Origin: Pseudooceanicola marinus
GTDB lineage: Bacteria > Pseudomonadota > Alphaproteobacteria > Rhodobacterales > Rhodobacteraceae
Direction: 5' to 3'
DNA length: 64,000 nt
Assembly (NCBI RefSeq): GCF_002786295.1
Contig: NZ_PGTC01000017.1
Location: forward strand, 186,001 to 250,000
The notes under the pieces: model-generated
Databases searched by the model: none
What the model was told of the DNA's origin: nothing
The model's input: only the letters and a program-made list of their open reading frames with translations
Shown: positions 27,068 to 35,039 of the stretch, one piece after another
Layout of the letters: each line of letters opens with the position of its first letter
How positions within the stretch are numbered: the first letter of the stretch is position 1
Translations under genes and position numbers: made by a program

Positions 27068-28702
27068 TTAGCTGTTCCCCTGATCCAGCACCACCCCTTC
27101 CGCGGCCAGCGCCGACCAGACCTTTGCGTCCCGACCATAGACATCGTCGCGGAAGTGGACCCGGCCCCGGGTGTCGGTGAAGGCGGTGCGATAGACCAGG
27201 TGCACCTGAAGCGGCTCGCGCAGGTCCACCTGCGTCTCGCGGCCCGTGCGCAGCTTAGACTGGAAGACGCCTTGCGGGTCGCTCTCCTGGTAGGACAACA
27301 GGGTGTAGGCGAAATCGAAGGGATCCTGCAGGCGGATGCAGCCGTGGCTGAAGGCGCGCACCGTGCGGTTGAACAGGCTCTTAGACGGGGTGTCGTGCAG
27401 GTAGATGTTGTTCGAGTTGGGGAACATGAACTTCACCAGGCCAAGCGCATTGCTGGTCGACGGCGGTTGCTTGATGTCGAAGGGGAAGTTGGCCCGGGTG
27501 AACTGGGTGAAATCCACCGCATCGCGTGGCACGACGCGGCCGCGCGCATCAATCAGGTTCAGGTGGCCGGCAGCATAGGGGTTCTGCTGCATCTGCGGCA
27601 GGTATTCGTTCACGGCGATGGACCGCGGCACGTTCCAGGTCGGGTTGATGACCATGTGTTCCATGACATCGCTGAACTCTGGGCTGCGGCGGCCCTCCAT
27701 GGCGCGGCCGATGACCGAGCGGGTGCTGAACACGACTTCGCCGTGGTCGATCAGCTTGGCGTGCATGTCGGGCAGATTGACCCAGACGTGCCGCTCGCCC
27801 AGGGGGCGGTTGATCCAGCGCTCGCGCTCCATGGCGACGGTGATGGCGCGCAGGCGCTCTTCCTGGCTGACGTTGATCGCCTTCAGCGTGTTCGCCCCGA
27901 CGACGCCGTCGGGCTCGATGCCCGCGTCACGCTGGAACTGCTGCACGGCGGCTTCCAGCACGGCATCGTAGCGGGCCGAGGCGCGCGGCGCGAGGTAACC
28001 CATGCGCACCAGTCGGTCGCGCAGTGCGATCACGGCGCGGCCCTGGTCGCCCGGCTCCAGCTTGCTGGCCTGCACCACGGGGCCATAGCCCCCGGCGGCC
28101 ATCTCCGCCTGCATCTTCAGGCGGGCGCGCAGCAGGCGACGGTATTCATCCCGCTGCGGCGGCAGGCCGGCGACGAAGCTCAGCGGCGCCGGGCCGGTGA
28201 TCCCCTGCAGATACTGCGAGGCATCGCGCAGCGGCACCTCGCGCACGATCTCGCTGTCGACCCGTGCCGGCGTCAGGATCCCGGTCTGCAGATCCGTGGC
28301 CACGTCCAGCCAGATCCGGCTCAACTCCACATCCAGAAGACCCCGGTCACGGGCGCTGACGGCAGCGGCCATGCGCGCCATCAGGTCGTCGGGATTTACC
28401 TTGTCGCCCGGCAGCCCGTGCAGCGGCATCATGCGGATTGCTTCCAGCAGGGCGGCACGGCGGGCGGTGAACTCGGCCCCTGCCCCGGTCCAGATCGGGG
28501 CGAAATCGCGGGCGCGGTAGAAGGCCGCCAGGTCACGATCCCGGGCGGCCGCCTCGGCCACGGCGGTCTTGAACCCTGTCAGGGCGAACCCTTCCATCGC
28601 ACTGGCGGAGGGCGCCGGCAGCGAAAGCGCAGCGGCCCCGGCAATCAGCGCGGCCGCAGCAGTGCGGCGCAGGAAACGGGCAGCGGTTTGCCGAGACGTC
28701 AT
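27068..28702 (-). CDS. L,D-transpeptidase (YcbB/LdtD type)
   Basis: A 544-residue periplasmic peptidoglycan cross-linking enzyme. The start at 28700-28702 ([10 protein letters not shown]) has GGAGGG 9 bases upstream and gives a signal peptide cut after SASA. A long N-terminal scaffold is followed by a PG-binding domain ([23 protein letters not shown] to [13 protein letters not shown], about 250-320) and the YkuD catalytic domain with the capsule-loop insertion, ending in [11 protein letters not shown], where His and Cys are the catalytic residues (about 455). It diverges from the DUF882 peptidase-like gene, which also acts on cell wall. Confidence 0.92.
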   Translation of the reverse strand: MTSRQTAARFLRRTAAAALIAGAAALSLPAPSASAMEGFALTGFKTAVAEAAARDRDLAAFYRARDFAPIWTGAGAEFTARRAALLEAIRMMPLHGLPGDKVNPDDLMARMAAAVSARDRGLLDVELSRIWLDVATDLQTGILTPARVDSEIVREVPLRDASQYLQGITGPAPLSFVAGLPPQRDEYRRLLRARLKMQAEMAAGGYGPVVQASKLEPGDQGRAVIALRDRLVRMGYLAPRASARYDAVLEAAVQQFQRDAGIEPDGVVGANTLKAINVSQEERLRAITVAMERERWINRPLGERHVWVNLPDMHAKLIDHGEVVFSTRSVIGRAMEGRRSPEFSDVMEHMVINPTWNVPRSIAVNEYLPQMQQNPYAAGHLNLIDARGRVVPRDAVDFTQFTRANFPFDIKQPPSTSNALGLVKFMFPNSNNIYLHDTPSKSLFNRTVRAFSHGCIRLQDPFDFAYTLLSYQESDPQGVFQSKLRTGRETQVDLREPLQVHLVYRTAFTDTRGRVHFRDDVYGRDAKVWSALAAEGVVLDQGNS

Positions 28703-29019
28703 GAAAAGAACCCTCCGGGCCAGGCGAAAAATCTGTTTAATCAAAGCTGTGGCAGGCTCTGTTACCTGTCCACTCACTTTTCGGTCAGGCAGTTAATATA
28801 CCTTTCGCGCGATGCATAGCGGAAACGCTTTGCCCCTGCCACTACGGAAAACCTGACTCCGAACCGGCAGATTTGCGCCGAAATCCGCCGATTTTCCACA
28901 GACATGGAACCGTCCCGGTTCCAGAAAAAATGGAACCGTGTCATAAAAATCGCGCATCTGGGGACGATGGCACATACCGCCAGCAAGGCGGAACAGACGA
29001 AGCGACGGGACAGCGCTAC
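28703..29019. promoter_or_regulatory. Divergent promoter region between two cell-wall genes
   Basis: 317 bases between the L,D-transpeptidase and DUF882 genes. It is AT-richer than its flanks around 28730-28800 and 28920-28950. A perfect inverted repeat TGGAACC-GTCCC-GGTTCCA (28905-28923) is followed by another TGGAACCG at 28931-28938, giving direct repeats 26 bases apart that could form a regulator site upstream of the DUF882 gene. The frame upstream of the chosen DUF882 start is open but looks non-coding. Confidence 0.45.
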
Positions 29020-29586
29020 ATGACCAAAGGCAATGCGAGCATCTCGCGACGCGCCCTTCTGGGGGCCTTCGCGGCAACTGCAATCACCGCAGCACCGACT
29101 TTCTCGAAGGCTGCAGGGTTTCTCCGAAATGCCGGGGATATCCGACGTATCAAGATGTATTCCGCCCGGACGGGCGAGCATCTGGACATGATCTACTGGA
29201 TCGAGGGCGAATATCTTCGCGACAGCCTCGACGAGATCACCCACTTCTTCCGCGACTGGCGCGACGACCAGACCAAGACGGTCGACCTGCGCACCATCGA
29301 CATCATGGCGGCCTCGCATTCCCTGATGGACTGCGATGAACCCTACCTGCTGCTGTCGGGCTACCGCACGCCGCACACCAACGCGATGCTGCGCTCCAGG
29401 TCGCGCGGCGTGGCACGCAACTCTCTGCACATGGAAGCCAAGGCCGCGGACCTGCGTCTGGCGACCCGCTCTGTCAACCAGATGGCCGCCGCCGCCGAGA
29501 GCTGCCGCGCGGGCGGTGTCGGGCGCTACTCCGGCTCGAACTTCGTGCATATGGATTGCGGCGCCCTGCGTCACTGGGGCGCCTGA
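29020..29586 (+). CDS. DUF882/YcbK-family peptidase-like protein with Tat signal
   Basis: A 188-residue exported protein. The ATG at 29020 starts MTKGNASISRRALLGAFAATAITAAP, a twin-arginine signal (SRRALLG). The mature part has the peptidase M15-like pattern: LLSGYRTPHTNAML (about 108-121), SLHMEAKAADLRL with His and Asp ligands, and YSGSNFVHMDCGALRHW with a third His near the C-terminus. These residues fit a zinc D-Ala-D-Ala-type peptidase fold. It is paired divergently with the L,D-transpeptidase, supporting a cell-wall role. Length is normal for the family. Confidence 0.88.
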   Translation: MTKGNASISRRALLGAFAATAITAAPTFSKAAGFLRNAGDIRRIKMYSARTGEHLDMIYWIEGEYLRDSLDEITHFFRDWRDDQTKTVDLRTIDIMAASHSLMDCDEPYLLLSGYRTPHTNAMLRSRSRGVARNSLHMEAKAADLRLATRSVNQMAAAAESCRAGGVGRYSGSNFVHMDCGALRHWGA

Positions 29587-29633
29587 GCCCCGCCCGGCCG
29601 GCACCACGCCGCGGGCAACCGCCTGTTCCGCAC

Positions 29634-29686
29634 CCCCGCCTTCGGGCGGGGCACGCGGCCCAAAGAACCGCCCCGCCGAGGGCGTT
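29634..29686 (+). terminator. Terminator region after the DUF882 gene
   Basis: CCCCGCC-TTCG-GGCGGGG (29634-29651) is a strong hairpin. A second CCCCGCC (29672-29678) can compete for the same right arm, and a run of seven T follows GAGGGCG. Two alternative structures ahead of the T run make an efficient terminator likely. Confidence 0.7.
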
Positions 29687-29721
29687 TTTTTCTTGCCCAC
29701 GACGCCTGCGGGCCGCGCATG

Positions 29722-29749
29722 AAAAAGGGGCGATGCCGCGCACCGCCCC
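29722..29749 (-). terminator. Rho-independent terminator after the aminotransferase gene
   Basis: On the minus strand GGGGCG pairs with CGCCCC across an 11-base loop, followed by five T. It begins 27 bases after the aminotransferase stop codon. Confidence 0.75.
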
Positions 29750-29775
29750 CGATGTCTGTCACGCTGGCGCCCAGG

Positions 29776-31146
29776 TCAGCCCAGCACGTTCTTCACGGCC
29801 TTCGCGGTGGTGGCAACGATGGTGTCGGCCTCCTCGCGGGTCAGGCAAAGCGGCGGGGCAAAACCCAGGATGTCGCCCTGCGGCATGGCCCGCCCGATGA
29901 CGCCCATCGAGGCCAGCTCGGCCGCCACGGCGGCACCCACCTTCTTCGAGGGATCGTAGAACTTGCGGCCCGCCTTTTCTTCCACGAACTCCACCGCGCA
30001 AAGCATGCCTTCGCCGCGCACATCGCCCACGTGGGTGTGACCGGCCAAGGCATCGCGCATGGCTCCGACGAAATAGGCACCGGTTTCGCCCGCGTTCTTC
30101 ACCAGGCCCAGCTCGTCGATCAGGCGCAGGTTCGCGACACCGGCGGCGGCGCCGATCGGGTGGGCGGAGTAGGTCCAGCCGTGACCGATGGGCCCGTTTT
30201 CATCGGTGCCCTGCTCCAGCACCTTCCACATGCGGTCGCCCACGATGGACCCCGACAGCGGCGCATAGGCGCTGGTCAGACCCTTTGCGATGGTGATCAA
30301 GTCGGGCTTCAGCCCGTAGTGATCCGACCCCATCATGGTGCCCAGACGACCGAAGCCGGTGACAACCTCGTCCACCACCAGCAGGATGTCATGCTTGGCC
30401 AGCACTTTCTGGATGGCGTCCCAATAGCCCGCGGGCGGCGGCACGATGCCCCCGGTGCCCAGCACCGGCTCACCGATGAAGGCGGCGATGGTGTCGGCGC
30501 CCTCACGCTCGATCAGCGCCTCCAGCTCGGCCACGCAATGGGCGGTGAAATCTTCCTCGCTCATGTCCAGATCATCGCGGCGGAAGTAATAGGGCGCCTC
30601 GGTGTGGATGATGGGCGCGCGCGGCAGGTCGAACTTGTTGTGGAAAGTCTCCAGCCCGGTCAGCGAGCCGGTCATCACGCCGGACCCATGGTAGCCACGC
30701 CAGCGGCTGATAATCTTCTTCTTCTCGGGCAGGCCACGGATGTTGTTGTAGTACCAGATCAGCTTGATGTTGGTCTCATTGGCATCCGACCCCGAGAGGC
30801 CGAAGTAGACCTTGCTCATGTTGGCGGGGGCGCGTTCCATCACCATATGCGCCAGTGTCACCGAGGCTTCGGTGCCGTGGCCGACATAGGCGTGGTAATA
30901 GGCCAGCTCCTTCGCCTGCTCGGCGATGGCCTCGGCGATCTCCTGGCGGCCGTAGCCGACGTTGACGCAATAGAGGCCCGCGAAGGCGTCCAGCAGGCGG
31001 TTGCCGTCACGGTCCTGGATATGAACGCCCTCGGCGGTCTTGATGATGCGGTTCGGGCTTTCACCGCGCGCATGCTGCGCCAGATGGGTGGAGGGGTGGA
31101 AGAAGGACTCGCGGTCCCATTTGTCGAGCTGGTCGTTGGTCAGCAT
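29776..31146 (-). CDS. Class III PLP-dependent aminotransferase
   Basis: A 456-residue omega/diamino-type aminotransferase. The PLP-binding Lys is in LITIAKGLTSAY (about 287), the Asp contact in ILLVVDEVVTGFGR, and the Gly-rich phosphate site in YFGLSGSDANETNIKL. Length and layout match omega-amino acid:pyruvate transaminases and the aminotransferases found beside ectoine-degradation genes. It diverges from doeA, so a role in transaminating L-2,4-diaminobutyrate to aspartate semialdehyde (the DoeD step) is plausible but not shown. Taurine or putrescine transaminase activity is an alternative. Confidence 0.88.
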   Translation of the reverse strand: MLTNDQLDKWDRESFFHPSTHLAQHARGESPNRIIKTAEGVHIQDRDGNRLLDAFAGLYCVNVGYGRQEIAEAIAEQAKELAYYHAYVGHGTEASVTLAHMVMERAPANMSKVYFGLSGSDANETNIKLIWYYNNIRGLPEKKKIISRWRGYHGSGVMTGSLTGLETFHNKFDLPRAPIIHTEAPYYFRRDDLDMSEEDFTAHCVAELEALIEREGADTIAAFIGEPVLGTGGIVPPPAGYWDAIQKVLAKHDILLVVDEVVTGFGRLGTMMGSDHYGLKPDLITIAKGLTSAYAPLSGSIVGDRMWKVLEQGTDENGPIGHGWTYSAHPIGAAAGVANLRLIDELGLVKNAGETGAYFVGAMRDALAGHTHVGDVRGEGMLCAVEFVEEKAGRKFYDPSKKVGAAVAAELASMGVIGRAMPQGDILGFAPPLCLTREEADTIVATTAKAVKNVLG

Positions 31147-31239
31147 GTCAGGCTCCTGTATCGGATCAAAAGCGGCACGTAATCCGCTGAAAATATGAAA
31201 TCTTTCGTGGAATCTCCGGTGTGTGCACCGGCTTCCGGA

Positions 31240-31416
31240 TCAGGTCGTGATGCCATGGGCGCGACTGCGCCCGGGGACCTCCCGTGACCTGAACGCACCA
31301 GCGGATCGCCGAAAGGCACGCGTCTCTCTTCCCGCGCTCGGGCCGGGTTGCCCGGCCGCATCAGCCATTCCGCCCAAGACGCAGGCATGCGGATCGGCGG
31401 TGATGACGCTTTTCAT
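31240..31416 (-). CDS. Possible small ORF upstream of the aminotransferase gene
   Basis: 58 codons beginning MKSVITADPHACVLGGMAD. An AGGAG site lies 7 bases before the ATG, which is better than chance, and the ORF reads toward the aminotransferase gene, ending 93 bases before it. The second half is Arg/Gly/Ser-rich with no family signature. It may be a leader peptide, a remnant of a longer gene, or fortuitous. Confidence 0.3.
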   Translation of the reverse strand: MKSVITADPHACVLGGMADAAGQPGPSAGRETRAFRRSAGAFRSREVPGRSRAHGITT

Positions 31417-31465
31417 ATCTCTGCTCCTGATTCCGGATTGACGACTCGGGCGGGGTTCCGGCTTC

Positions 31466-31479
31466 TGTTGTGCACAACA
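31466..31479. promoter_or_regulatory. Palindromic operator TGTTGTGCACAACA
   Basis: A perfect 14-bp palindrome with the GT...AC core of GntR/FadR-family sites, upstream of both divergent ectoine genes. The GntR gene at 33935 is the obvious candidate regulator. Confidence 0.55.
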
Positions 31480-31570
31480 TGATCCGAGTCGCAAACAGGG
31501 ATCCTGCAATCGGGGCGATTTTCGCGAAAGATGGCAGGGCGGACCAGGTGGCGGCGATCATGCTTGCCCA

Positions 31571-31584
31571 TGATGTGTACAAAT
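31571..31584. promoter_or_regulatory. Second, imperfect GntR-type operator
   Basis: TGATGTGTACAAAT matches the palindrome at 31466-31479 at 10 of 14 positions and lies 13 bases before the doeA start codon, a position suited to repression. Confidence 0.4.
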
Positions 31585-31597
31585 CGGATGGAACCAG

Positions 31598-32782
31598 ATG
31601 TCCGCCAGCAAGGCCCCCTTCTCCGCCGCCGAATATGACCGTCGCATCCGCATCACCCGCCAGGCCATGGCGGAGGCCGGGATCGACGTCCTGTTCATCA
31701 CCAACCCGTCCAACCAGAACTACCTGACCGGCTATGACGGCTGGTCCTTCTACGTGCATCAGGGCGTCATCCTGACAATGGAGGGCGCCCCCTACTGGTG
31801 GGGCCGTCTGCAGGATGCCAACGGCGCCAAGCGCACGGTCTGGATGGAGCATGACCACATCCTCCACTACGCCGACCGCTACATCCAATCCCAGGATGTG
31901 CACCCGATGGAGGACCTAGCCAGCCACCTGCGCATCATGGGCCTCGGCGACAAGCGCATCGGCGTGGAGATGGAGACCTATTTCTACACCGCCAAGGCGC
32001 ATGCGGTGCTGCTGGACGGACTGCCCGAGGCCGAAATCCTGGATGCCTCCACGCTGGTCAACTGGCAACGTCTGATCAAGTCGGATGAGGAGCTGGCCTT
32101 CATGCGCCGCGCCGCGCGGATCTCGGAACTGGTGATTTCCCGCGCCGTGGAACTGGCCGAGCCCGGCATGCGCAAGCACGACCTGGTGGGCGAGCTCTAC
32201 AAGACCGCCGTGCAGGGCGAGGAAGACAGCTGGGGCGACTACCCGGCCATCGTGCCCCTGCTGCCCTCGGGCGAGGATGCCAGCGCGCCGCACCTGACCT
32301 GGAACGGCGAGGCCCTGAAGAAGGGCGAGGCGACCTTCATCGAGCAGTCGGGCTGCTACCGCCGCTATCACGCGCCGCTGTCGCGCACGCTGTTCCTGGG
32401 CAAGCCGCCGCAATTCATGATCGACGCCTCCGAGGCGCTGACCGAGGGGCTGAACAATGGCATCGAGGTAGCCCGCGCTGGCAACCGTGCCTGCGACATC
32501 GCCCGCGCCCTTGATACCGCCCTCCTGAAGGTGGGCATCGAACGCCCGAACCGGGCAGGCTATGCCGTGGGCCTCAGCTACCCGCCGGACTGGGGCGAAC
32601 ACACCGTGTCGATCCGCGCCTTCGATGAAACCGTGCTGGAACCCGGCATGACCTTCCACTTCATGCCCGGCCTGTGGATGGACGACTGGGGCCTTGAGAC
32701 CACCGAAACGATCCTCATCACAGAGGACGGCCCGGCGCAAACCCTGTGCAACATCGAACGCAAGCTCTTCGTGAAGGACTGA
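31598..32782 (+). CDS. doeA: Ectoine hydrolase
   Basis: A 394-residue M24-fold enzyme that opens the ectoine ring to give N-acetyl-L-2,4-diaminobutyrate. Family-specific stretches are FITNPSNQNYLTGYDGWSFYVHQ (about residues 33-55) and DANGAKRTVWMEHDHI (about 74-89), both diagnostic of DoeA/EutD. The C-terminal pita-bread domain shows the IEQSGCYRRYHAPLSRT and FHFMPGLWMDDWGLETTETILI segments. Length matches known DoeA proteins. It is followed by an M20 deacetylase gene with a one-base TGATG overlap and then by a GntR regulator gene. Confidence 0.93.
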   Translation: MSASKAPFSAAEYDRRIRITRQAMAEAGIDVLFITNPSNQNYLTGYDGWSFYVHQGVILTMEGAPYWWGRLQDANGAKRTVWMEHDHILHYADRYIQSQDVHPMEDLASHLRIMGLGDKRIGVEMETYFYTAKAHAVLLDGLPEAEILDASTLVNWQRLIKSDEELAFMRRAARISELVISRAVELAEPGMRKHDLVGELYKTAVQGEEDSWGDYPAIVPLLPSGEDASAPHLTWNGEALKKGEATFIEQSGCYRRYHAPLSRTLFLGKPPQFMIDASEALTEGLNNGIEVARAGNRACDIARALDTALLKVGIERPNRAGYAVGLSYPPDWGEHTVSIRAFDETVLEPGMTFHFMPGLWMDDWGLETTETILITEDGPAQTLCNIERKLFVKD

Positions 32783-33942
32783 TGACCGACCTGACCACCG
32801 CCAAGCAGATGCTGGGAGAGCTGATCAGCTTTCCCACCATCTCCTCCGACAGCAACCTGGATGCCATCGCCTATATGGCCGAGGTGCTGGGCCGCGCCGG
32901 CGCGCGGGTCGAGATCCTGCGCGACGACAGCGGGCAAAAGGCCAACCTCTGGGCCACGATCGGCCCGCAGGATCGCGACGGCGGGCTGGTCTTTTCCGGT
33001 CATTCCGACGTGGTGCCGGTGCAGGGCCAGGACTGGTCGCGCGATCCCTTCGACATGTACGAACATGACGGCCGTCTCTACGGGCGCGGCAGTTGCGACA
33101 TGAAAGGCTTCATCGCCTGCGTTCTGGCCATGGCGCCGCGCCTGGCCGAGACCGTGGGCGACCGCCCCTTCCATTTCGCCTTCACCCATGACGAGGAGGT
33201 CGGCTGCCTCGGTGGGCGCGCCCTGGTGGAGGAGCTGGCGAAACGCCCGGTGCGCCCGGCGCTGGCGCTGATTGGCGAGCCGACGCTGATGCAGGTCGTC
33301 GACGGCCACAAGGGCTGCTGCGAATACACCGTGCGCTTCACCGGCACCGGCGGGCATGGGTCCTCGCCCGAGGCCGGGGTGAACGCGGTGGAATATGCCA
33401 CCCGCTACATCGGCAAGCTGATGCAGTTGCGGGCCGAGCTGAAGGCCCGCGCCCCCGAAGGCTCCCCCTTCGACCCGCCGCATACGACGATCAACATCGG
33501 CGCCCTGCACGGCGGCACCACCCATAACGTGATCCCCTCGGCAGCCATGCTGGACTGGGAAATGCGCCCCATCAACGATGCCGACCAGGCCTTCGTGAAG
33601 GATGCCGTGGCGCAGTTCATCGCCGCCGAGATCCTGCCGGAGATGCGCCGCCTCTCGCCCCAGGCCGACGTGGTCACCGAGGTGGTGGGCGAGGTCTGCG
33701 GGTTGCTGCCCATGCCCGAGAACCAGATCCGCGACATGGTTCAGCATCTGACCGGCGCCAATGGCGCCTCGGTCGTGCCCTTCAACACCGAAGCCGGGCT
33801 GTTCCAGCAGCTCGGCATGCAGGCGATCATCTGTGGCCCCGGATCCATCGAACAGGCGCATAAACCGGATGAATTCATCGCGATCGACCAGATGGCCCAA
33901 TGCCTGGACCTGATCGGCAAGCTGGCGGTGCATCATGGATGA
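32782..33942 (+). CDS. M20-family deacetylase (ArgE-like), probable N-acetyl-diaminobutyrate deacetylase
   Basis: A 386-residue di-metal amidohydrolase. Metal-binding motifs are FSGHSDVVPV (His and Asp, about 71-80), GRGSCDMKGF (Asp about 104), THDEEVGCLG (catalytic Glu about 135) and the C-terminal CGPGSIEQAHKPDEFI with the last His ligand. The dimerisation domain lies between. It resembles acetylornithine deacetylase. Its coupling to doeA suggests that it removes the acetyl group from N-acetyl-L-2,4-diaminobutyrate, a one-carbon-shorter analogue of acetylornithine, replacing DoeB. A true ArgE role is the alternative. Confidence 0.88.
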   Translation: MTDLTTAKQMLGELISFPTISSDSNLDAIAYMAEVLGRAGARVEILRDDSGQKANLWATIGPQDRDGGLVFSGHSDVVPVQGQDWSRDPFDMYEHDGRLYGRGSCDMKGFIACVLAMAPRLAETVGDRPFHFAFTHDEEVGCLGGRALVEELAKRPVRPALALIGEPTLMQVVDGHKGCCEYTVRFTGTGGHGSSPEAGVNAVEYATRYIGKLMQLRAELKARAPEGSPFDPPHTTINIGALHGGTTHNVIPSAAMLDWEMRPINDADQAFVKDAVAQFIAAEILPEMRRLSPQADVVTEVVGEVCGLLPMPENQIRDMVQHLTGANGASVVPFNTEAGLFQQLGMQAIICGPGSIEQAHKPDEFIAIDQMAQCLDLIGKLAVHHG

Positions 33943-34618
33943 CATCGCCCATCTGAGCGCGCTGGACCGCGCCGATGCGCTGGAGGCGGAGCTGCGCGAG
34001 CGGATCTGCCTGCTGGACTACCTGCCCGGGCAACGCCTGTCGGAGACGGAGCTGGCCGAGGAATTCGGCATCTCCCGCACGCCCCTGCGCAAGGTGCTGG
34101 CCAAGCTGGAGGGCGCAGGCCTGGTGGCCTCGCGCCACGGGGTCGGCACCTTCGTCACCGAACTGGCGGACGAGGAGCTGGACCAGATCTACCGCCTGCG
34201 GCTGGAGCTGGCGCAGCTGGCGGCAAAGTTGGACCCGGTGCCGCCGGCACCCGAGACCCTGTCGCGCTTTCGCCGCCTGGCCGAGCGTGGCCGCGCCCTG
34301 CGCCCCGACCCGGACAGCCCGCGCCCCCTGGCGCGGCTGATCTACGACTTCATCCAGGTCCAGGCCGAACTGTCGGCGAACCGGCCCCTGATGGATTTCG
34401 CCACCCACCTCTATTCCCAGACCGCGCGGCTCTGGGTGCATTCCCTCTATGCCTCGGATCTGGACCTGGGCGAGGAGATCGCCATCTTCGCCCGCGAGGT
34501 CGAGGATATCCTTCAGGCGCTGGAAACCGGCGACCTAGAGGCCGCGGCGCTGATTCACCGGGCCCATGTGTCGATGTCCTGGCGCCGGCTGCGGGCGCGA
34601 CGGCTGACCCGGTCCTGA
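33935..34618 (+). CDS. GntR-family regulator (FCD type) of the ectoine cluster
   Basis: A 227-residue regulator. The N-terminal winged helix has LPGQRLSETELAEEFGISRTPLRKVLAKLEGAGLVASRHGVGTFV in outline (about residues 27-72). An alpha-helical FCD-like ligand domain follows. It overlaps the end of the deacetylase gene by 8 bases, so it belongs to the doeA operon. Palindromes upstream of doeA are likely targets. Many ectoine clusters use the MocR-type EnuR instead; a FadR-type regulator here is less common. Confidence 0.88.
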   Translation: MDDIAHLSALDRADALEAELRERICLLDYLPGQRLSETELAEEFGISRTPLRKVLAKLEGAGLVASRHGVGTFVTELADEELDQIYRLRLELAQLAAKLDPVPPAPETLSRFRRLAERGRALRPDPDSPRPLARLIYDFIQVQAELSANRPLMDFATHLYSQTARLWVHSLYASDLDLGEEIAIFAREVEDILQALETGDLEAAALIHRAHVSMSWRRLRARRLTRS

Positions 34619-34673
34619 CCGCGGCGCAAGACCCCGCTGCGATTCTGCGATGGGATCAGCAGCGGAGGAGCCC

Positions 34674-35039
34674 ATGGCGCCTCACGATCTCAACGTCTTC
34701 GACATCACGACGATCAGCACCAGCCCCCCCCCCCTCAGGCTTCGGCAGCGCCGGCGGGGAACAGTTCTGGCTGGGCTGGGACAGGATCACCATCTCCTCC
34801 GACGCCCGCTCCGACGCGGTGGCGTTGCAGGATGACGGCGATTTCTTCGACGACGACCTCAACCAGCGGGCCGGCTACGATCAGGTCGCACAAGGCTGTG
34901 ACATGCCCGCCGGCGCTCTGCTGGCAGCGGAACAGGAGCTGTTCGTGGGCGCGATCATCACGACGAGGCCAAACCCCGCCCTGCCCCTGATCCGCGCGCA
35001 GGAGGCACGGCGCCAAATCCCTGCACTGTCCGCCCCGCC
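34674..35039 (+). pseudogene. Frameshifted and truncated secreted-protein gene with a C11 tract
   Basis: GGAGG followed by ATG (34674) opens MAPHDLNVFDITTIST, then a run of 11 C (34724-34734) throws the frame off. Reading with one C fewer continues as SGFGSAGGEQFWLGWDRITISS, then VALQDDGDFFDDDLNQRAGYDQ, an acidic pattern reminiscent of the N-terminal parts of Rhodobacterales Hint-domain/calcium-binding exoproteins. Similarity fades by about 34960, and the frame then runs antisense into the permease gene, so the 3' part has been lost. The family assignment is tentative; the frame break is plain. No peptidase or Hint domain remains. Confidence 0.6.

Larger units (their letters stand above)
31147..31597. 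promoter_or_regulatory. Divergent control region of the ectoine cluster
   Basis: 451 bases between the aminotransferase gene and doeA. It holds a perfect 14-bp palindrome at 31466-31479, a related imperfect copy at 31571-31584, and a possible 58-codon minus-strand ORF (31240-31416). The rest shows no recognisable element. Confidence 0.5.
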
